A DNA stretch of 63,777 nucleotides from Pseudonocardia ammonioxydans (GCF_900115005.1 NZ_FOUY01000034.1:1-63777); one strand, 5' to 3'; positions 45,012-53,501 are shown, numbered from the stretch's first letter. The notes: generated by a model from the sequence alone, not told the origin. Numbers and translations: made by a program.

Positions 45012-45925
45012 CACGCGCCCCCGAGCGCCCCGACCGGTCGTGGATGCCGCGCGCCGCCCGAGGTGAACCATCCGGTGGGCACGATCCCGGCCGCGCGCAA
45101 CGCCGCGGTGACCCGCTCCGCGTCGGGGCCGTCACCCGGGGCGAGCAGCACCCCGGCCACATTGCCGCTGTGCGCGATCTGCACCCCGAGCACTCCCGGG
45201 CCGTCGACCGCAGCCAGCAACCGGTCCACCTCGCCGTCGGTGCGGTGCAGCTGCGCGCTGCGGGTCGCGACGCGCGCGACCCCGGCGGCGTCCCCGGCGG
45301 CCAGCGCCGCGCGCAGCGCGGTCCGCAGCTCCTCGTAGGTGGCGACGACGGCGGGCCGCGGTTCGGGCGGGCGACAGGCCGGGGTGTCCACCGGCCGTCC
45401 CCCGTCGAGCAGGCAGCCGACCACCAGCAGTGGGGGGAGCCCGCCGGGCAGAACCTCCAGGACGTCGCCGTCACGCTGGGCGAACAGCCGGGGTCGGGCG
45501 TCCTCGAACATCAGCGGGTCGCTGGCGGCCTCCGCGGCGACGGCGAGACGCGCCAGGGTGGGCGGCGCGATCCGCACGTCTGCGGCGTCGGCGACCGCAC
45601 GCACCGCTGCCACCACGTCCGCCGTCGACGAGCCCAGCCCCAGCCCCGGCGGGACGGCGCCGTGCAACGTCAGCAGCCCGCCCCCGGTCGCCGGGCCGAC
45701 CACCGCGTCGAGCGCCAGCCGGGCCGCGCGGGCGGCCTTGCCCCGGCCCGGTGGCCGCACCGTCACCTCGGTGCCGGTACCCGATGGCCGGAACTCCGCG
45801 CGCACCCCCGCGACCGGCGACGGCAGCGTGACCAGCCCCGGCCGGGCCGCGCCGACGGAGTCCCGGAAGAACCCCTGCAGCAGCTCACCGTGGTGACACG
45901 GCGCGCTCCCCCGGCCGGGCCTCAC
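45008..45925 (-). CDS. GHMP-family small-molecule kinase
   Basis: This is a 305-residue GHMP kinase. The N-terminal APCHHGELLQGFF (8-20) resembles the xCGELxQG opening of PduX, an L-threonine kinase. The ATP-binding motif PPGLGLGSSTAD is at 92-103. The C-terminal loop is AHSGNVAGVLLAPG. The probable reaction is ATP-dependent phosphorylation of a hydroxyl, for example on serine, threonine or homoserine. The GTG at 45925 overlaps the DUF364 gene stop by four bases. Position between DUF364 and an SbnA-like gene suggests that it makes the phospho-amino acid used by that enzyme, the job SbnI does in staphylococci. Corrinoid side-chain synthesis (PduX) is an alternative. Confidence 0.75.
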   Translation of the reverse strand: MRPGRGSAPCHHGELLQGFFRDSVGAARPGLVTLPSPVAGVRAEFRPSGTGTEVTVRPPGRGKAARAARLALDAVVGPATGGGLLTLHGAVPPGLGLGSSTADVVAAVRAVADAADVRIAPPTLARLAVAAEAASDPLMFEDARPRLFAQRDGDVLEVLPGGLPPLLVVGCLLDGGRPVDTPACRPPEPRPAVVATYEELRTALRAALAAGDAAGVARVATRSAQLHRTDGEVDRLLAAVDGPGVLGVQIAHSGNVAGVLLAPGDGPDAERVTAALRAAGIVPTGWFTSGGARHPRPVGALGGAW

Positions 45926-46731
45926 GAGGCCGCCCGGTACCGGTAGAGCGCGGTCAAGTCCGCGCTGAACTGGGAGAACGGGAACGGCTCCGCGGACAGC
46001 GCGGACACGCCGTCGCCGAGGAAGGCCCGGGCCACCGCGGGCCCGGTCTGCGCGTAGACGGTCAGCGGGATGCCGCGGTCGCGGCACCGGGCGGCGATGG
46101 GGTCGAAGGTGCCGTTGGCCAGGGTCATCCCGGTGGCGACGACGGCGTCCGCGGCGTCGATCACCTCGTCGGCGGAGCCGGAGACCGTGTCGCCCCACTG
46201 CGTGGTGCGCAGGTCGAGATCGCAGGGCAGGCACTCGGCGCCGCGCTCGCGGATCGCGGCGACGAGCGGGTTCACCACCCCGATCAGCGCGACCCGGGCC
46301 CCGGCGGGCACGTCGAGCAACCCGGCGACGGCCGCGTCGCGGGCCAGCGCGCGCTCCTCCGGCGTACCGGCGGGCAGCTCGACCCGCTCCGCACGCGGGT
46401 CGTCGCGGAAGGGCCGCACCCCGGCGAGGTAGGCGTCGAGGGCTGCGGTCCGGACCGGGGCGGGCACGTCGTCGCCGAGCAGCGCGGCGAGCGGGCTCCC
46501 GGACAGCTCCTGGCAGGCGACCGGGTCGAGCTCACCGGCCCGCGCCGACGCCGCCCCGAACGCGGCGCCGCTGCGGACCAGGACGTAGTGGTTGCGGTAG
46601 GTCACCGGTCCGCCGGCCAGCCGGGTGCCGTGCCCCGCCCAGAACACGCTGGTCGCGGTCCGCTCCGCCGGGTCGGGGCCGTGCCCGCCGGCGAGCACCT
46701 CGGCGACCAGGTCGTCCACCGTGCGGGTCAT
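45922..46731 (-). CDS. DUF4213/DUF364 (putative heavy-metal chelation) protein
   Basis: This is a 269-residue protein. The N-terminal half is an enolase-N-like DUF4213 region (VTYRNHYVLVRSG), and the C-terminal half is a Rossmann-like DUF364 domain: ALIGVVNPLVAAIRERG, then VVATGMTLANGTFDPI. This family is repeatedly found beside metal and siderophore transport genes, but its reaction is not established. Overlaps of four bases with the methyltransferase upstream and the kinase downstream place it in the metallophore-like operon. Confidence 0.75.
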   Translation of the reverse strand: MTRTVDDLVAEVLAGGHGPDPAERTATSVFWAGHGTRLAGGPVTYRNHYVLVRSGAAFGAASARAGELDPVACQELSGSPLAALLGDDVPAPVRTAALDAYLAGVRPFRDDPRAERVELPAGTPEERALARDAAVAGLLDVPAGARVALIGVVNPLVAAIRERGAECLPCDLDLRTTQWGDTVSGSADEVIDAADAVVATGMTLANGTFDPIAARCRDRGIPLTVYAQTGPAVARAFLGDGVSALSAEPFPFSQFSADLTALYRYRAAS

Positions 46732-47453
46732 CGGGTGCCTCCGGCACGGGTGAAGCGGAACAGGTGGGTGATCACACCGTCGCCCCAGTCGTGGCGCAGC
46801 GCCAGACCGGCGTCGAAACCGTGCCGCAGCGCACTGTCCACCAGGGCAGGAAGGTCGGCGGTGTTGGAGGCGATCACGAACACCTCCCCGTCGGGGGCGA
46901 GCACGTCGCGCACCGCCAGCTGGGCGAAGAACCGTTGCAGCAGCGGGGCGCCCTCGCAGACGTTGCGGACGACGTCGGGGTCGTCGTCGACCCGGACGCT
47001 CACCGCGGGCGGGTTGAACGTGACCACGTCGACGACCGTGGAGTCCGGGACGCCGTCGAGCAGGTCGGCGACGATCCCGGTGCGCGCGGTGCCGCCGACG
47101 AGCCGGTCGAGGTGGCCGACGGCGGTCTCCACGCTCGCCGGGTGGACGTCGACGGCGTAGGTGTGCGCGGCCCCGCGCACCCCTGCGGCGAGCACCTCCA
47201 GGCCCAGGCCGCAGCCCATGGCGAGGTAGCGGCGGCCGCGGGTCTCGATCTCCCCCGACAGCACCCGGTCGGCGATCATCTCGCTGGTCAGGCCGGGGCG
47301 GAACACGCCGGGCGGGACCTCGAGGTCCCAGTCGTTCCAGTGCCGGGTGCGGGTGGTGTGGAGGGTGCCGTCGGGCCGGTTGAGTGCCGACACGGTCTCG
47401 GCCGGCAGCGGCGCCGGGAGCTCCTGCGGCGTCACGGGAACACTCTGCGTCAT
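46728..47453 (-). CDS. Class I SAM-dependent methyltransferase (NPP type)
   Basis: This is a 241-residue methyltransferase. The SAM-binding motif is YLAMGCGLGLEVLAAG (76-91), the acidic YAVDVHPAS follows, and FNPPAVSV (146-153) is the NPP motif found in enzymes methylating amines or amide nitrogens. An N-terminal domain of 70 residues resembles HemK-like proteins. The ATG at 47453 has no ribosome binding site; a Zur-like box begins three bases upstream, so a leaderless transcript is likely. It leads an operon of four genes joined by ATGA/GTGA overlaps. Confidence 0.75.
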   Translation of the reverse strand: MTQSVPVTPQELPAPLPAETVSALNRPDGTLHTTRTRHWNDWDLEVPPGVFRPGLTSEMIADRVLSGEIETRGRRYLAMGCGLGLEVLAAGVRGAAHTYAVDVHPASVETAVGHLDRLVGGTARTGIVADLLDGVPDSTVVDVVTFNPPAVSVRVDDDPDVVRNVCEGAPLLQRFFAQLAVRDVLAPDGEVFVIASNTADLPALVDSALRHGFDAGLALRHDWGDGVITHLFRFTRAGGTR

Positions 47454-47455
47454 AA

Positions 47456-47470
47456 TGAAAATGGGTATCA
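47456..47470. promoter_or_regulatory. Zur-like box 1 (methyltransferase side)
   Basis: TGAAAATGGGTATCA fits the actinobacterial Zur pattern TGAnAATnATTnTCA at 9 of 11 defined positions. It lies three bases upstream of the minus-strand ATG, where a repressor would cover the start of a leaderless transcript. The motif match is by eye. Confidence 0.55.
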
Positions 47471-47560
47471 TTTCGAGACCGGGCCGGACAACGGTGACGC
47501 GGCGTGCATCACGACTCGCTCCGGACGCTGGCGGATCGCCCGCCCGGGTGTTACTACATA

Positions 47561-47575
47561 CGACAATCATGTTCA
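47561..47575. promoter_or_regulatory. Zur-like box 2 and leaderless promoter (importer side)
   Basis: CGACAATCATGTTCA matches the same Zur pattern at 9 of 11 positions and overlaps the ATG of the permease gene at 47569. TACATA (47555-47560) is a -10 candidate that would start transcription at about 47567-47569, again giving a leaderless message. No ribosome binding site is present. Confidence 0.5.
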
Positions 47576-48600
47576 TCAGATGCACAGTCGGGCTCGGCGT
47601 GGCCCTGGTCGCGTCGGTCGTCCTCGCGATCGGGCTCGGCCCCGCCCCCGTCTCCCCCGCCGACACGCTGCGCTACCTCGGGGCCGCCCTGACCGGCGGC
47701 ACGATCCGGCTCGACGAGGTCGCGACCTACGAGATCGTCTGGCAGCTGCGCACGCCTCGGGTGCTGCTCGCCGCCGTCGTCGGGGCGGGGCTGTCCGCGG
47801 TCGGGGCCGGGGTGCAGGCACTCGTCCGCAACCCCCTCGCCGACCCGTTCGTCCTCGGGATCTCCTCCGGGGCCGCCGTCGGGGCGGTGTCGGTGCTGGT
47901 CACCGGTGCACTGGCCGTCGCGGGCATCTACGCGCTGTCGGTCGGTGCGTTCGCCGGTGCGCTGGTCGCCGCGGCGCTGGTGCACGTCACCGCGCGGCGC
48001 CGGGGACCGGGCGGGACGAGCCCGCTGCGCCTGGTCCTGACCGGGGTGGCGATGGCGTACGCGTTCCAGGCCGCGATGGCGTTGCTGATCTACCTGGTTC
48101 CGCAGGGGGAGGCGACCGCGACGGTCCTCTACTGGACGCTCGGCGGGTTCGGCGCCGCCACCTGGGGCTCGCTGCCGCTGGTCGTCGTCGTGGTGCTCGC
48201 GGGCATCACGGCACTGCGGCTGCGGGCCCGCGACATGGACGTGCTCGCCCTCGGCGACGAGACCGCCGCGAGCTCCGGTGTGGACACCGCACGGCTGCGG
48301 CGCGAGCTGTTCGTGCTGACGTCGGTGATGACCGGGGCGATGGTCGCGGTCAGCGGGGCCATCGGGTTCGTCGGGCTGATCGTGCCGCACCTGGTGCGGA
48401 TGGTGACCGGCGCCGTGCACGCCCGCGTTCTGGTGCTGGCCCCGCTGGTCGGGGCGGTGCTGGCGGTCTGGGTCGACCTGCTCTCGCGCACCGTCGTCGC
48501 ACCGCGGGAGCTGCCGCTCGGTGTGGTGACCGCGCTCGTCGGCGTCCCGGTGTTCGTGGTGCTGCTGCGCCGCCGCGGCTACGTGTTCGGGGGCGTGTAG
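47569..48600 (+). CDS. FecCD-family ABC permease
   Basis: This 343-residue membrane protein has many hydrophobic helices, of the BtuC/FecCD type used for iron-siderophore, haem, cobalamin and related metal complexes. LRTPRVLLAAVVGAGLSAVG and the loop LVRNPLADPFVLGISSGAAV are diagnostic, and IGFVGLIVPHLVRMVTG is the coupling region. The ATG at 47569 gives the family N-terminus; the upstream in-frame reading crosses the divergent promoter. The importer ATPase starts directly after its stop. Only one FecCD gene is present, so the permease is probably a homodimer. Confidence 0.9.
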   Translation: MFIRCTVGLGVALVASVVLAIGLGPAPVSPADTLRYLGAALTGGTIRLDEVATYEIVWQLRTPRVLLAAVVGAGLSAVGAGVQALVRNPLADPFVLGISSGAAVGAVSVLVTGALAVAGIYALSVGAFAGALVAAALVHVTARRRGPGGTSPLRLVLTGVAMAYAFQAAMALLIYLVPQGEATATVLYWTLGGFGAATWGSLPLVVVVVLAGITALRLRARDMDVLALGDETAASSGVDTARLRRELFVLTSVMTGAMVAVSGAIGFVGLIVPHLVRMVTGAVHARVLVLAPLVGAVLAVWVDLLSRTVVAPRELPLGVVTALVGVPVFVVLLRRRGYVFGGV

Positions 48601-49392
48601 GTGACCGGCCTCTCGCTCGACGGCCTCACCGTCGCCGCCGGTGGCCGCGAGATCGTCCGGGAGTTGTCCCTCGACGTCGCGTCCGGCTCCGTGGTCGGGC
48701 TCGTCGGCCCGAACGGCAGCGGCAAGTCCACGGCGCTGCGCTGCGTCTACCGGACGCTGCGCCCGCTGCGCGGGACCGTCCTGCTCGACGGCGAGGACCT
48801 CACCACCGGCCCCCTGCGCCAGAGCGCACGCCGGGTCGCCGCGATGACCCAGGACCACGCGTCCGACCTGGACTTCACCGTCGCCGAGCTCGTCGCGCTC
48901 GGCCGGACACCGCACCTGGCCGGGCACCGCTGTCCCGGCCCCGACGACCTGCGGATCTGCCGCGAGGCGATGGACCGCGTCGGCGTCACCCACCTGGCCG
49001 ACCGCGGCGTCCTGACGCTGTCCGGCGGCGAGCGCCAACGGGTGCTCGCCGCTCGCGCGCTGGCTCAGACGCCCGAGGTGCTGGTGCTCGACGAGCCGAC
49101 CAACCACCTCGACATCTCCTATCAGCTGGGCCTGCTCGCCCTGCTGCGCGAGCTCGGCACGACGGTGCTGGTCGTGCTGCACGACCTGAACCTCGCGGCG
49201 TCGGTGTGCGACCGGATCGGCGTGCTGTCCGACGGCCGGCTGGTCGCCGCGGGCACCCCCGCCGAGGTGCTCACCCCCGCGCTGGTCGCGGACGTGTTCG
49301 GCGTGCGCGCCGACGTCGTCACCCATCCCGTCACCGGCGGGACCCGCCTGCTCTACGCCCTGCCGGACACCCCGGCCCGTCCCGACCCCTGA
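48601..49392 (+). CDS. FecE/FhuC-type ABC ATPase
   Basis: This 263-residue ATPase belongs to the metal-chelate importer. Walker A GPNGSGKST is at residues 36-44, the signature LSGGERQRV and Walker B VLVLDEPTNHLD are intact, and the switch His is in VVLHDLNLAAS. The GTG at 48601 follows the permease stop with no gap. TVAELVALGRTPHL is typical of the BtuD/FhuC branch. Confidence 0.9.
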   Translation: MTGLSLDGLTVAAGGREIVRELSLDVASGSVVGLVGPNGSGKSTALRCVYRTLRPLRGTVLLDGEDLTTGPLRQSARRVAAMTQDHASDLDFTVAELVALGRTPHLAGHRCPGPDDLRICREAMDRVGVTHLADRGVLTLSGGERQRVLAARALAQTPEVLVLDEPTNHLDISYQLGLLALLRELGTTVLVVLHDLNLAASVCDRIGVLSDGRLVAAGTPAEVLTPALVADVFGVRADVVTHPVTGGTRLLYALPDTPARPDP

Positions 49393-49403
49393 GGAGACCT
49401 CCC

Positions 49404-50384
49404 GTGCGCACGACCCGCGCCGTACCCCTGCTGCTCGCCACCCTGCTCGCCGCCACCGCCTGCGGCGCGCAGGTCGAGCGGTCGACGGCGGAGACCGTCA
49501 CCGTCCCCCGCTGCGCGCAGCCGGTGCCCTACCGCGCCCCCGAACGCGCCGTCGCCTACGAGGCCGGCAGCGCCGACAAGCTGTTCGCCCTCGGGCTGGG
49601 CGAGAAGGTGCGCGGCTACGTCATGCCGCCGGCGAACCCGCCCGTCGAGGAGTCCCCCTGGGCCGCCGACTACGCCGCCACCGAGAAACTCTCCACCGAC
49701 CTGCTGAACCGCGAGCTCGTCGTCGACGCGGGCGCCGATCTCGTCGTCGCGGGCTGGCGGTCCGGGTTCTCCGACGAACGCGGCATCACCCCGGAGCTGC
49801 TCGACCGGCTCGGCATCGGAAGCTTCATGCACACCGAGACCTGCTGGAACTACCCCGGCTTCCCCGAGCGGGTCGCGCCGCTCGAGGGGCTCTACGAGGA
49901 CATGCACCGGCTCGGCGCGATCTTCCGGGTGCCCGAGCGGGCCGACGACGTCGTCGCCGGGATGCAGGCCAGGGTCGCCGCCGTGACCGACGCCGCGCCG
50001 CGACTGGACCCGCCACCGTCGGTGTTCCTCTACGACTCGGGCACCGACCGGCCCAACACCGCGGGCAACCAGGTGCCGCCGAACGACATCATCACCCTCG
50101 CCGGGGGCCGCAACGTCCTCGACGACGTCGACGGCCGCTGGACCGACGTCGGCTGGGAGACCGTCGTCGAGCGGCAGCCGGAGATCATCATGATCCTCGA
50201 CTACGGCGACCAGAGCGCCGAGCAGAAGATCGACTACCTGACCTCGCTGCCGCAGCTGCGCAGCGTCCCGGCGATCGCGAACCGGAACTTCTTCGTGCTC
50301 GACTACAACGAGGGCATCAGCGGCCCCCGCAACATCGACGGACTGGAGCGCTTCGGCGCCTACCTGCGGGAGTTCCGCCGGTGA
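49404..50384 (+). CDS. Metal-chelate substrate-binding lipoprotein (FepB/BtuF type)
   Basis: This is a 326-residue solute-binding protein. The N-terminus ends in LLAATACGAQ, a lipobox with Cys20 as the lipid attachment site. The mature part has the Peripla_BP_2 pattern: RAVAYEAGSADKLFALGLGE, LVVDAGADLVVAGW and PEIIMILDYG. There is no His-rich loop as in ZnuA, so a metal complex rather than a free ion is the likely ligand. The GTG at 49404 follows GAGGAG. Its stop overlaps the MFS gene start by four bases. Confidence 0.85.
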   Translation: MRTTRAVPLLLATLLAATACGAQVERSTAETVTVPRCAQPVPYRAPERAVAYEAGSADKLFALGLGEKVRGYVMPPANPPVEESPWAADYAATEKLSTDLLNRELVVDAGADLVVAGWRSGFSDERGITPELLDRLGIGSFMHTETCWNYPGFPERVAPLEGLYEDMHRLGAIFRVPERADDVVAGMQARVAAVTDAAPRLDPPPSVFLYDSGTDRPNTAGNQVPPNDIITLAGGRNVLDDVDGRWTDVGWETVVERQPEIIMILDYGDQSAEQKIDYLTSLPQLRSVPAIANRNFFVLDYNEGISGPRNIDGLERFGAYLREFRR

Positions 50385-51598
50385 CGGGCGCGCGGACCGT
50401 CCTGCGCGACGGCGCGTTCCTGCGGCTCTGGACCGGGACGACAGCGTCCGGCCTCGCCACCTGGGCGCTGCCGTTCGTGCTCGGCCTCGGCGTCGTCCAG
50501 GGGGTGCTGACCGCCGTCGAGCTCGGACTGGCCCTCGGGGTGCGCACGGCCGGCTTCCTCGCCGCGATGCCGGCCGGCGGTGTGCTCGCCGACCGCTACT
50601 CCCGCCGGACGACCGTCGCCTGGTCCGGCGCGCTCGCCGCGGCCGGCTCCGCGGCCACCGCGCTCGCCCTGACCGGCGCCGGCGGGATCGCCCTGCTGCT
50701 CGCCGGGTGCGCGCTCGCCGGCGTCGGGCAGGGCGCCTGCCGCCCGGCATTCCAGGCACTGGTCGCCGAGATCGTCGACGGCGACCGGCGACAGGAGGCG
50801 AACGCGGCGATGACGTTCGCCGTGCGCGGCACCACCCTCGTCGCACCGGCCATGACCGCACTGGTCGCGACCGTCCTCCCGGTCTCCGGCGTCACGCTCG
50901 GCATCACCGCGCTCTGGGTCGTCGCGGCCGTCGTCCCCGGGCCGGGGACGCACCGGCCGGTGCCCGCCGGGCCCCGCGCCGGGTTCGTCGCCGAGTTCAC
51001 CGAGGGACTCACCGAGGCACGCCGGCACCCGTGGTTCCTCGCCGGGCTCGGCGCGCTGACCGCCGTGATCGCGACCGGCTACTCCGCGACCGGGGTGGCG
51101 TTGCCGCTGGTCAGCAGCGAGAACTACGGCGGATCGGCGGTGCTGGCCGCCGCACTCACCGGCTACACCGCAGGGGCACTGGTCGGCGCGGTGATCGTCG
51201 CGCGGTGGCGGCCCGTGGCGCGCGGCCGGGTCGCGCTCGCCGGGCTCGCGGTCTACGCCGTCGCGCCGCTGTCGCTGCTGACCCCGCTGCCGGTGTGGGT
51301 CGTGGTCGGCGCCTACGTGGTGTGCGGAATCGGGATCGAGCTGTTCAACGTCCCGTGGTTCACCGCCGTGCAGCGCGAGGTCGAGCCGTCGAAGCTGGCC
51401 CGGGTGTCGTCGCTGGACTTCCTGCTGTCCTACGGCCTGGCCCCGCTCGGCCTCGCACTGATCGCTCCGGCGATCGAGGCGTTCGGGTTGGGGTCGGTCC
51501 TGTTGGTGTGTGCGGCAGTGTCACTCGTGGGTCCGCTCCTGGCGATGCTCGCCCCCGGCGCTCGGCGATTCTCCCCGGAATCCGCGCCGGGACGGTAG
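50381..51598 (+). CDS. MFS transporter, possible metallophore exporter
   Basis: This is a 405-residue major facilitator with about 12 hydrophobic helices. The cytoplasmic loop GGVLADRYSRRTT between helices 2 and 3 is the family motif. It resembles the EntS/MFS_3 group, which often exports siderophores. The GTG at 50381 overlaps the binding-protein stop, so it is translated with the importer. It would complete a secretion and recapture cycle for a metallophore made by the divergent operon. Confidence 0.8.
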   Translation: MTGARTVLRDGAFLRLWTGTTASGLATWALPFVLGLGVVQGVLTAVELGLALGVRTAGFLAAMPAGGVLADRYSRRTTVAWSGALAAAGSAATALALTGAGGIALLLAGCALAGVGQGACRPAFQALVAEIVDGDRRQEANAAMTFAVRGTTLVAPAMTALVATVLPVSGVTLGITALWVVAAVVPGPGTHRPVPAGPRAGFVAEFTEGLTEARRHPWFLAGLGALTAVIATGYSATGVALPLVSSENYGGSAVLAAALTGYTAGALVGAVIVARWRPVARGRVALAGLAVYAVAPLSLLTPLPVWVVVGAYVVCGIGIELFNVPWFTAVQREVEPSKLARVSSLDFLLSYGLAPLGLALIAPAIEAFGLGSVLLVCAAVSLVGPLLAMLAPGARRFSPESAPGR

Positions 51599-51739
51599 GC
51601 GGCGGCAGCGACACGAGCCGCATCCCTGCATGACGGAACCGGAACGGATCGGCCGCCGAGCGCCCGGACGAGAGGAGGCGATCACTCGACGGCGCGGTCG
51701 CGCTCGGAAACGAGGGCCGTGTCGCTCCGTCCACCCGCG

Positions 51740-52108
51740 TCAGGCCGTGACCAGGGTGAAGTAGGTGACCGCGCTCAGAGCCAAGACCAGGAAGAGCACC
51801 GGGAACCCGATGTTGTGGAAGACCGACGCTCGAACGTGCGCTCCGACCGCGCACAGGTAGAACAGCACCAGTCCCACTGCCGCAGTGAGGCCGAGGGGGG
51901 CGACGCCCGCGAGCCCGACCACCAGTCCGACCGCACCGGCCCCCTTCAGGGCAGCGAGAAAGGGCAGAGCTTCAGGCCACAACCCGACCTCGGCCGAGTT
52001 CGCCAGCACGAATCGTGCCCGTGCCAGATCTGCGGCAACGATGAAGGCGTTGGCGGCGACACACACGACCGTGACGATCAGCAGCGCCGTCGAAGCCACG
52101 TCGCTCAC
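51740..52108 (-). CDS. DoxX-like membrane protein
   Basis: This is a 122-residue protein with four hydrophobic segments, of the DoxX-like type (TALLIVTVVCVAANAFIVAA, FLAALKGAGAVGLVVGLAGV). The function is unknown; relatives occur with redox and stress genes. The GTG at 52108 overlaps the stop of the preceding small gene. Location beside an ECF41/SigJ-type sigma factor fits the usual neighbourhood of that group. Confidence 0.7.
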   Translation of the reverse strand: MSDVASTALLIVTVVCVAANAFIVAADLARARFVLANSAEVGLWPEALPFLAALKGAGAVGLVVGLAGVAPLGLTAAVGLVLFYLCAVGAHVRASVFHNIGFPVLFLVLALSAVTYFTLVTA

Positions 52109-52401
52109 GCGGTGTACCGCCCAAGGAGGTGAAGCGTCGACGGCGGCACAGGGCCGCCGGCCCACTCACCCACCTTGGCCAGGAACTCCCCGGCCGCCGG
52201 AACCTCGAGGAGCGGGTTGGCAGCGGCATCGGGGAGGACGAGCGTGAGCAGAAACTGCGAACTGTCCCCAACACGGGCAGCCGTGTACTCGATGCCCGTG
52301 GGCGCAGCCGCCTCGAGAGCGGCGAACAGCTTCCTGATTGCCTCCTCGACCTCGCCCACTCGCTGAGGCTCGGTGCCGAACTGGACGATCTGTACGCTCA
52401 T
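52105..52401 (-). CDS. Small protein, possible dimeric alpha-beta barrel
   Basis: This is a 98-residue protein, MSVQIVQFGTEPQRVGEVEE at its start, with a pattern of strands and helices (EAIRKLFAALEAAAPTGIEY) similar to the ferredoxin-like fold of stress-responsive and antibiotic-biosynthesis-monooxygenase small proteins. No catalytic residues can be named. It is coupled to the DoxX-like gene and is divergent from the sigma factor gene 84 bases away, which may control it. Confidence 0.5.
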   Translation of the reverse strand: MSVQIVQFGTEPQRVGEVEEAIRKLFAALEAAAPTGIEYTAARVGDSSQFLLTLVLPDAAANPLLEVPAAGEFLAKVGEWAGGPVPPSTLHLLGRYTA

Positions 52402-52485
52402 GAGTGTCTCCTACGTGCTGGGGCTGTCGACGTCTGGTTGGTCGCCCGTCATGACGCCCGGCACGACCGAAAGGTGACCGCTCAT

Positions 52486-53349
52486 ATGGACTTGGCCAAC
52501 GAATTCGAGGTGGCACGGCGTCGGCTGCTCTCACTCGCCCACCGAATCCTCGGCTCGCTCGAAGACGCCGAGGACGCCGTGCAAACTGCCTGGCTGCGCG
52601 CAGACGGCGCAGCCCAGACCCAGGTCGACAACCCGGCCGCCTGGTTCACCACCGTGACCGCGCGCGTGTGCCTCGACCAGCTGCGATCACGGGAACGACG
52701 CGGAGAACTGCCACTCCTGGCCGACGCGATCCCCGGTGACCAGCTTGCCGCCGACGAGGAGTTCCTCCGGCGCGAAGACATCTCACGTGCACTCCTCGTG
52801 CTCCTCGACCAGCTCACCGCCACCCAGCGAGTCGCCTACGTCCTGCACGACATCTTCCGCATACCGTTCGGCGAGGTAGCCGTCGTACTGAACACCACAC
52901 CGACGACCGCGAAGAAGCTGGCCAGCCGTGCACGGCAGCGCCTCGAAGGAGCCGACGCGGCATCCACCGAAGCCTCAGACGAATCAGGTCACCGGCGGAT
53001 CGTCGACGCGTTCCTCGCGGCCGCTCGTGGCGGACGCATCGACACCCTCACTGCGCTGATGGCACCTGACGTCGTGCGGGCCGCCGATCCAGCGGTGCTT
53101 CCCGACGGCGGAGCCGTCGAAGTCGTCGGGAATCGCGCCGTGGCCGAGGAGACCCGCTACTTCACCGACCGGGTTCATGCCAGCATCCCGATGCTCGTCA
53201 ACGGCACCGACGCCGCGGTCATCGCCCCCGGCGGGCACCCGCTCGCGGCCATCACCTTCACGTTCGAGAACAACAAGATCGCCCGTATCGAGATCACTCG
53301 CCTCAAGCCGACCGACACGGTCAGCGCGAGGCGCCCCAGCAGCGCCTGA
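52486..53349 (+). CDS. ECF41/SigJ-type sigma factor with SnoaL-like C-terminus
   Basis: This is a 287-residue sigma factor. Region 2 is HRILGSLEDAEDAVQTAWLR, region 4 includes LLDQLTATQRVAYVLHDIF and FGEVAVVLNTTPTTAKKLAS, and the last 110 residues are a SnoaL/NTF2-like domain with LPDGGAVEVVGNRAV. In ECF41 factors this extension controls activity in place of a separate anti-sigma factor. An ATG at 52486 is used; an in-frame GTG at 52474 is possible. The divergent DoxX-like and small genes are the likely targets. Confidence 0.85.
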   Translation: MDLANEFEVARRRLLSLAHRILGSLEDAEDAVQTAWLRADGAAQTQVDNPAAWFTTVTARVCLDQLRSRERRGELPLLADAIPGDQLAADEEFLRREDISRALLVLLDQLTATQRVAYVLHDIFRIPFGEVAVVLNTTPTTAKKLASRARQRLEGADAASTEASDESGHRRIVDAFLAAARGGRIDTLTALMAPDVVRAADPAVLPDGGAVEVVGNRAVAEETRYFTDRVHASIPMLVNGTDAAVIAPGGHPLAAITFTFENNKIARIEITRLKPTDTVSARRPSSA

Positions 53350-53501
53350 CCTCCTCCGCGCCCGGGGCGGGATCCGCTCGACCCGGGCCCGACCGGCTCG
53401 CAACCGTGATCGGCACCGCGGTTCAGCCGTGCCCACCCGGTCGCGGGGGTGGAACCACCCGCTCGTCACCCGGACCGGGGCCGCTGTCACCGATTCCGCT
53501 G

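Noticed and set aside
45008..45925. Assignment of the GHMP kinase as PduX of cobalamin synthesis
   Set aside because: No CobD-type decarboxylase or other corrinoid gene is nearby; the SbnA-like partner points to amino-acid conjugate synthesis. It is kept as an alternative only.
47453..47569. An IdeR (iron) box or cobalamin riboswitch between the metallophore-like operons
   Set aside because: No TTAGG/CCTAA-type iron box or conserved riboswitch core was seen, and the spacer is too short for a riboswitch on both sides; the Zur-like pattern fits better.
46764..50384. A 1206-codon open frame on the plus strand
   Set aside because: Only the binding protein from 49404 is real. The upstream part is Arg/Gly/Pro-rich shadow of the methyltransferase, permease and ATPase genes.
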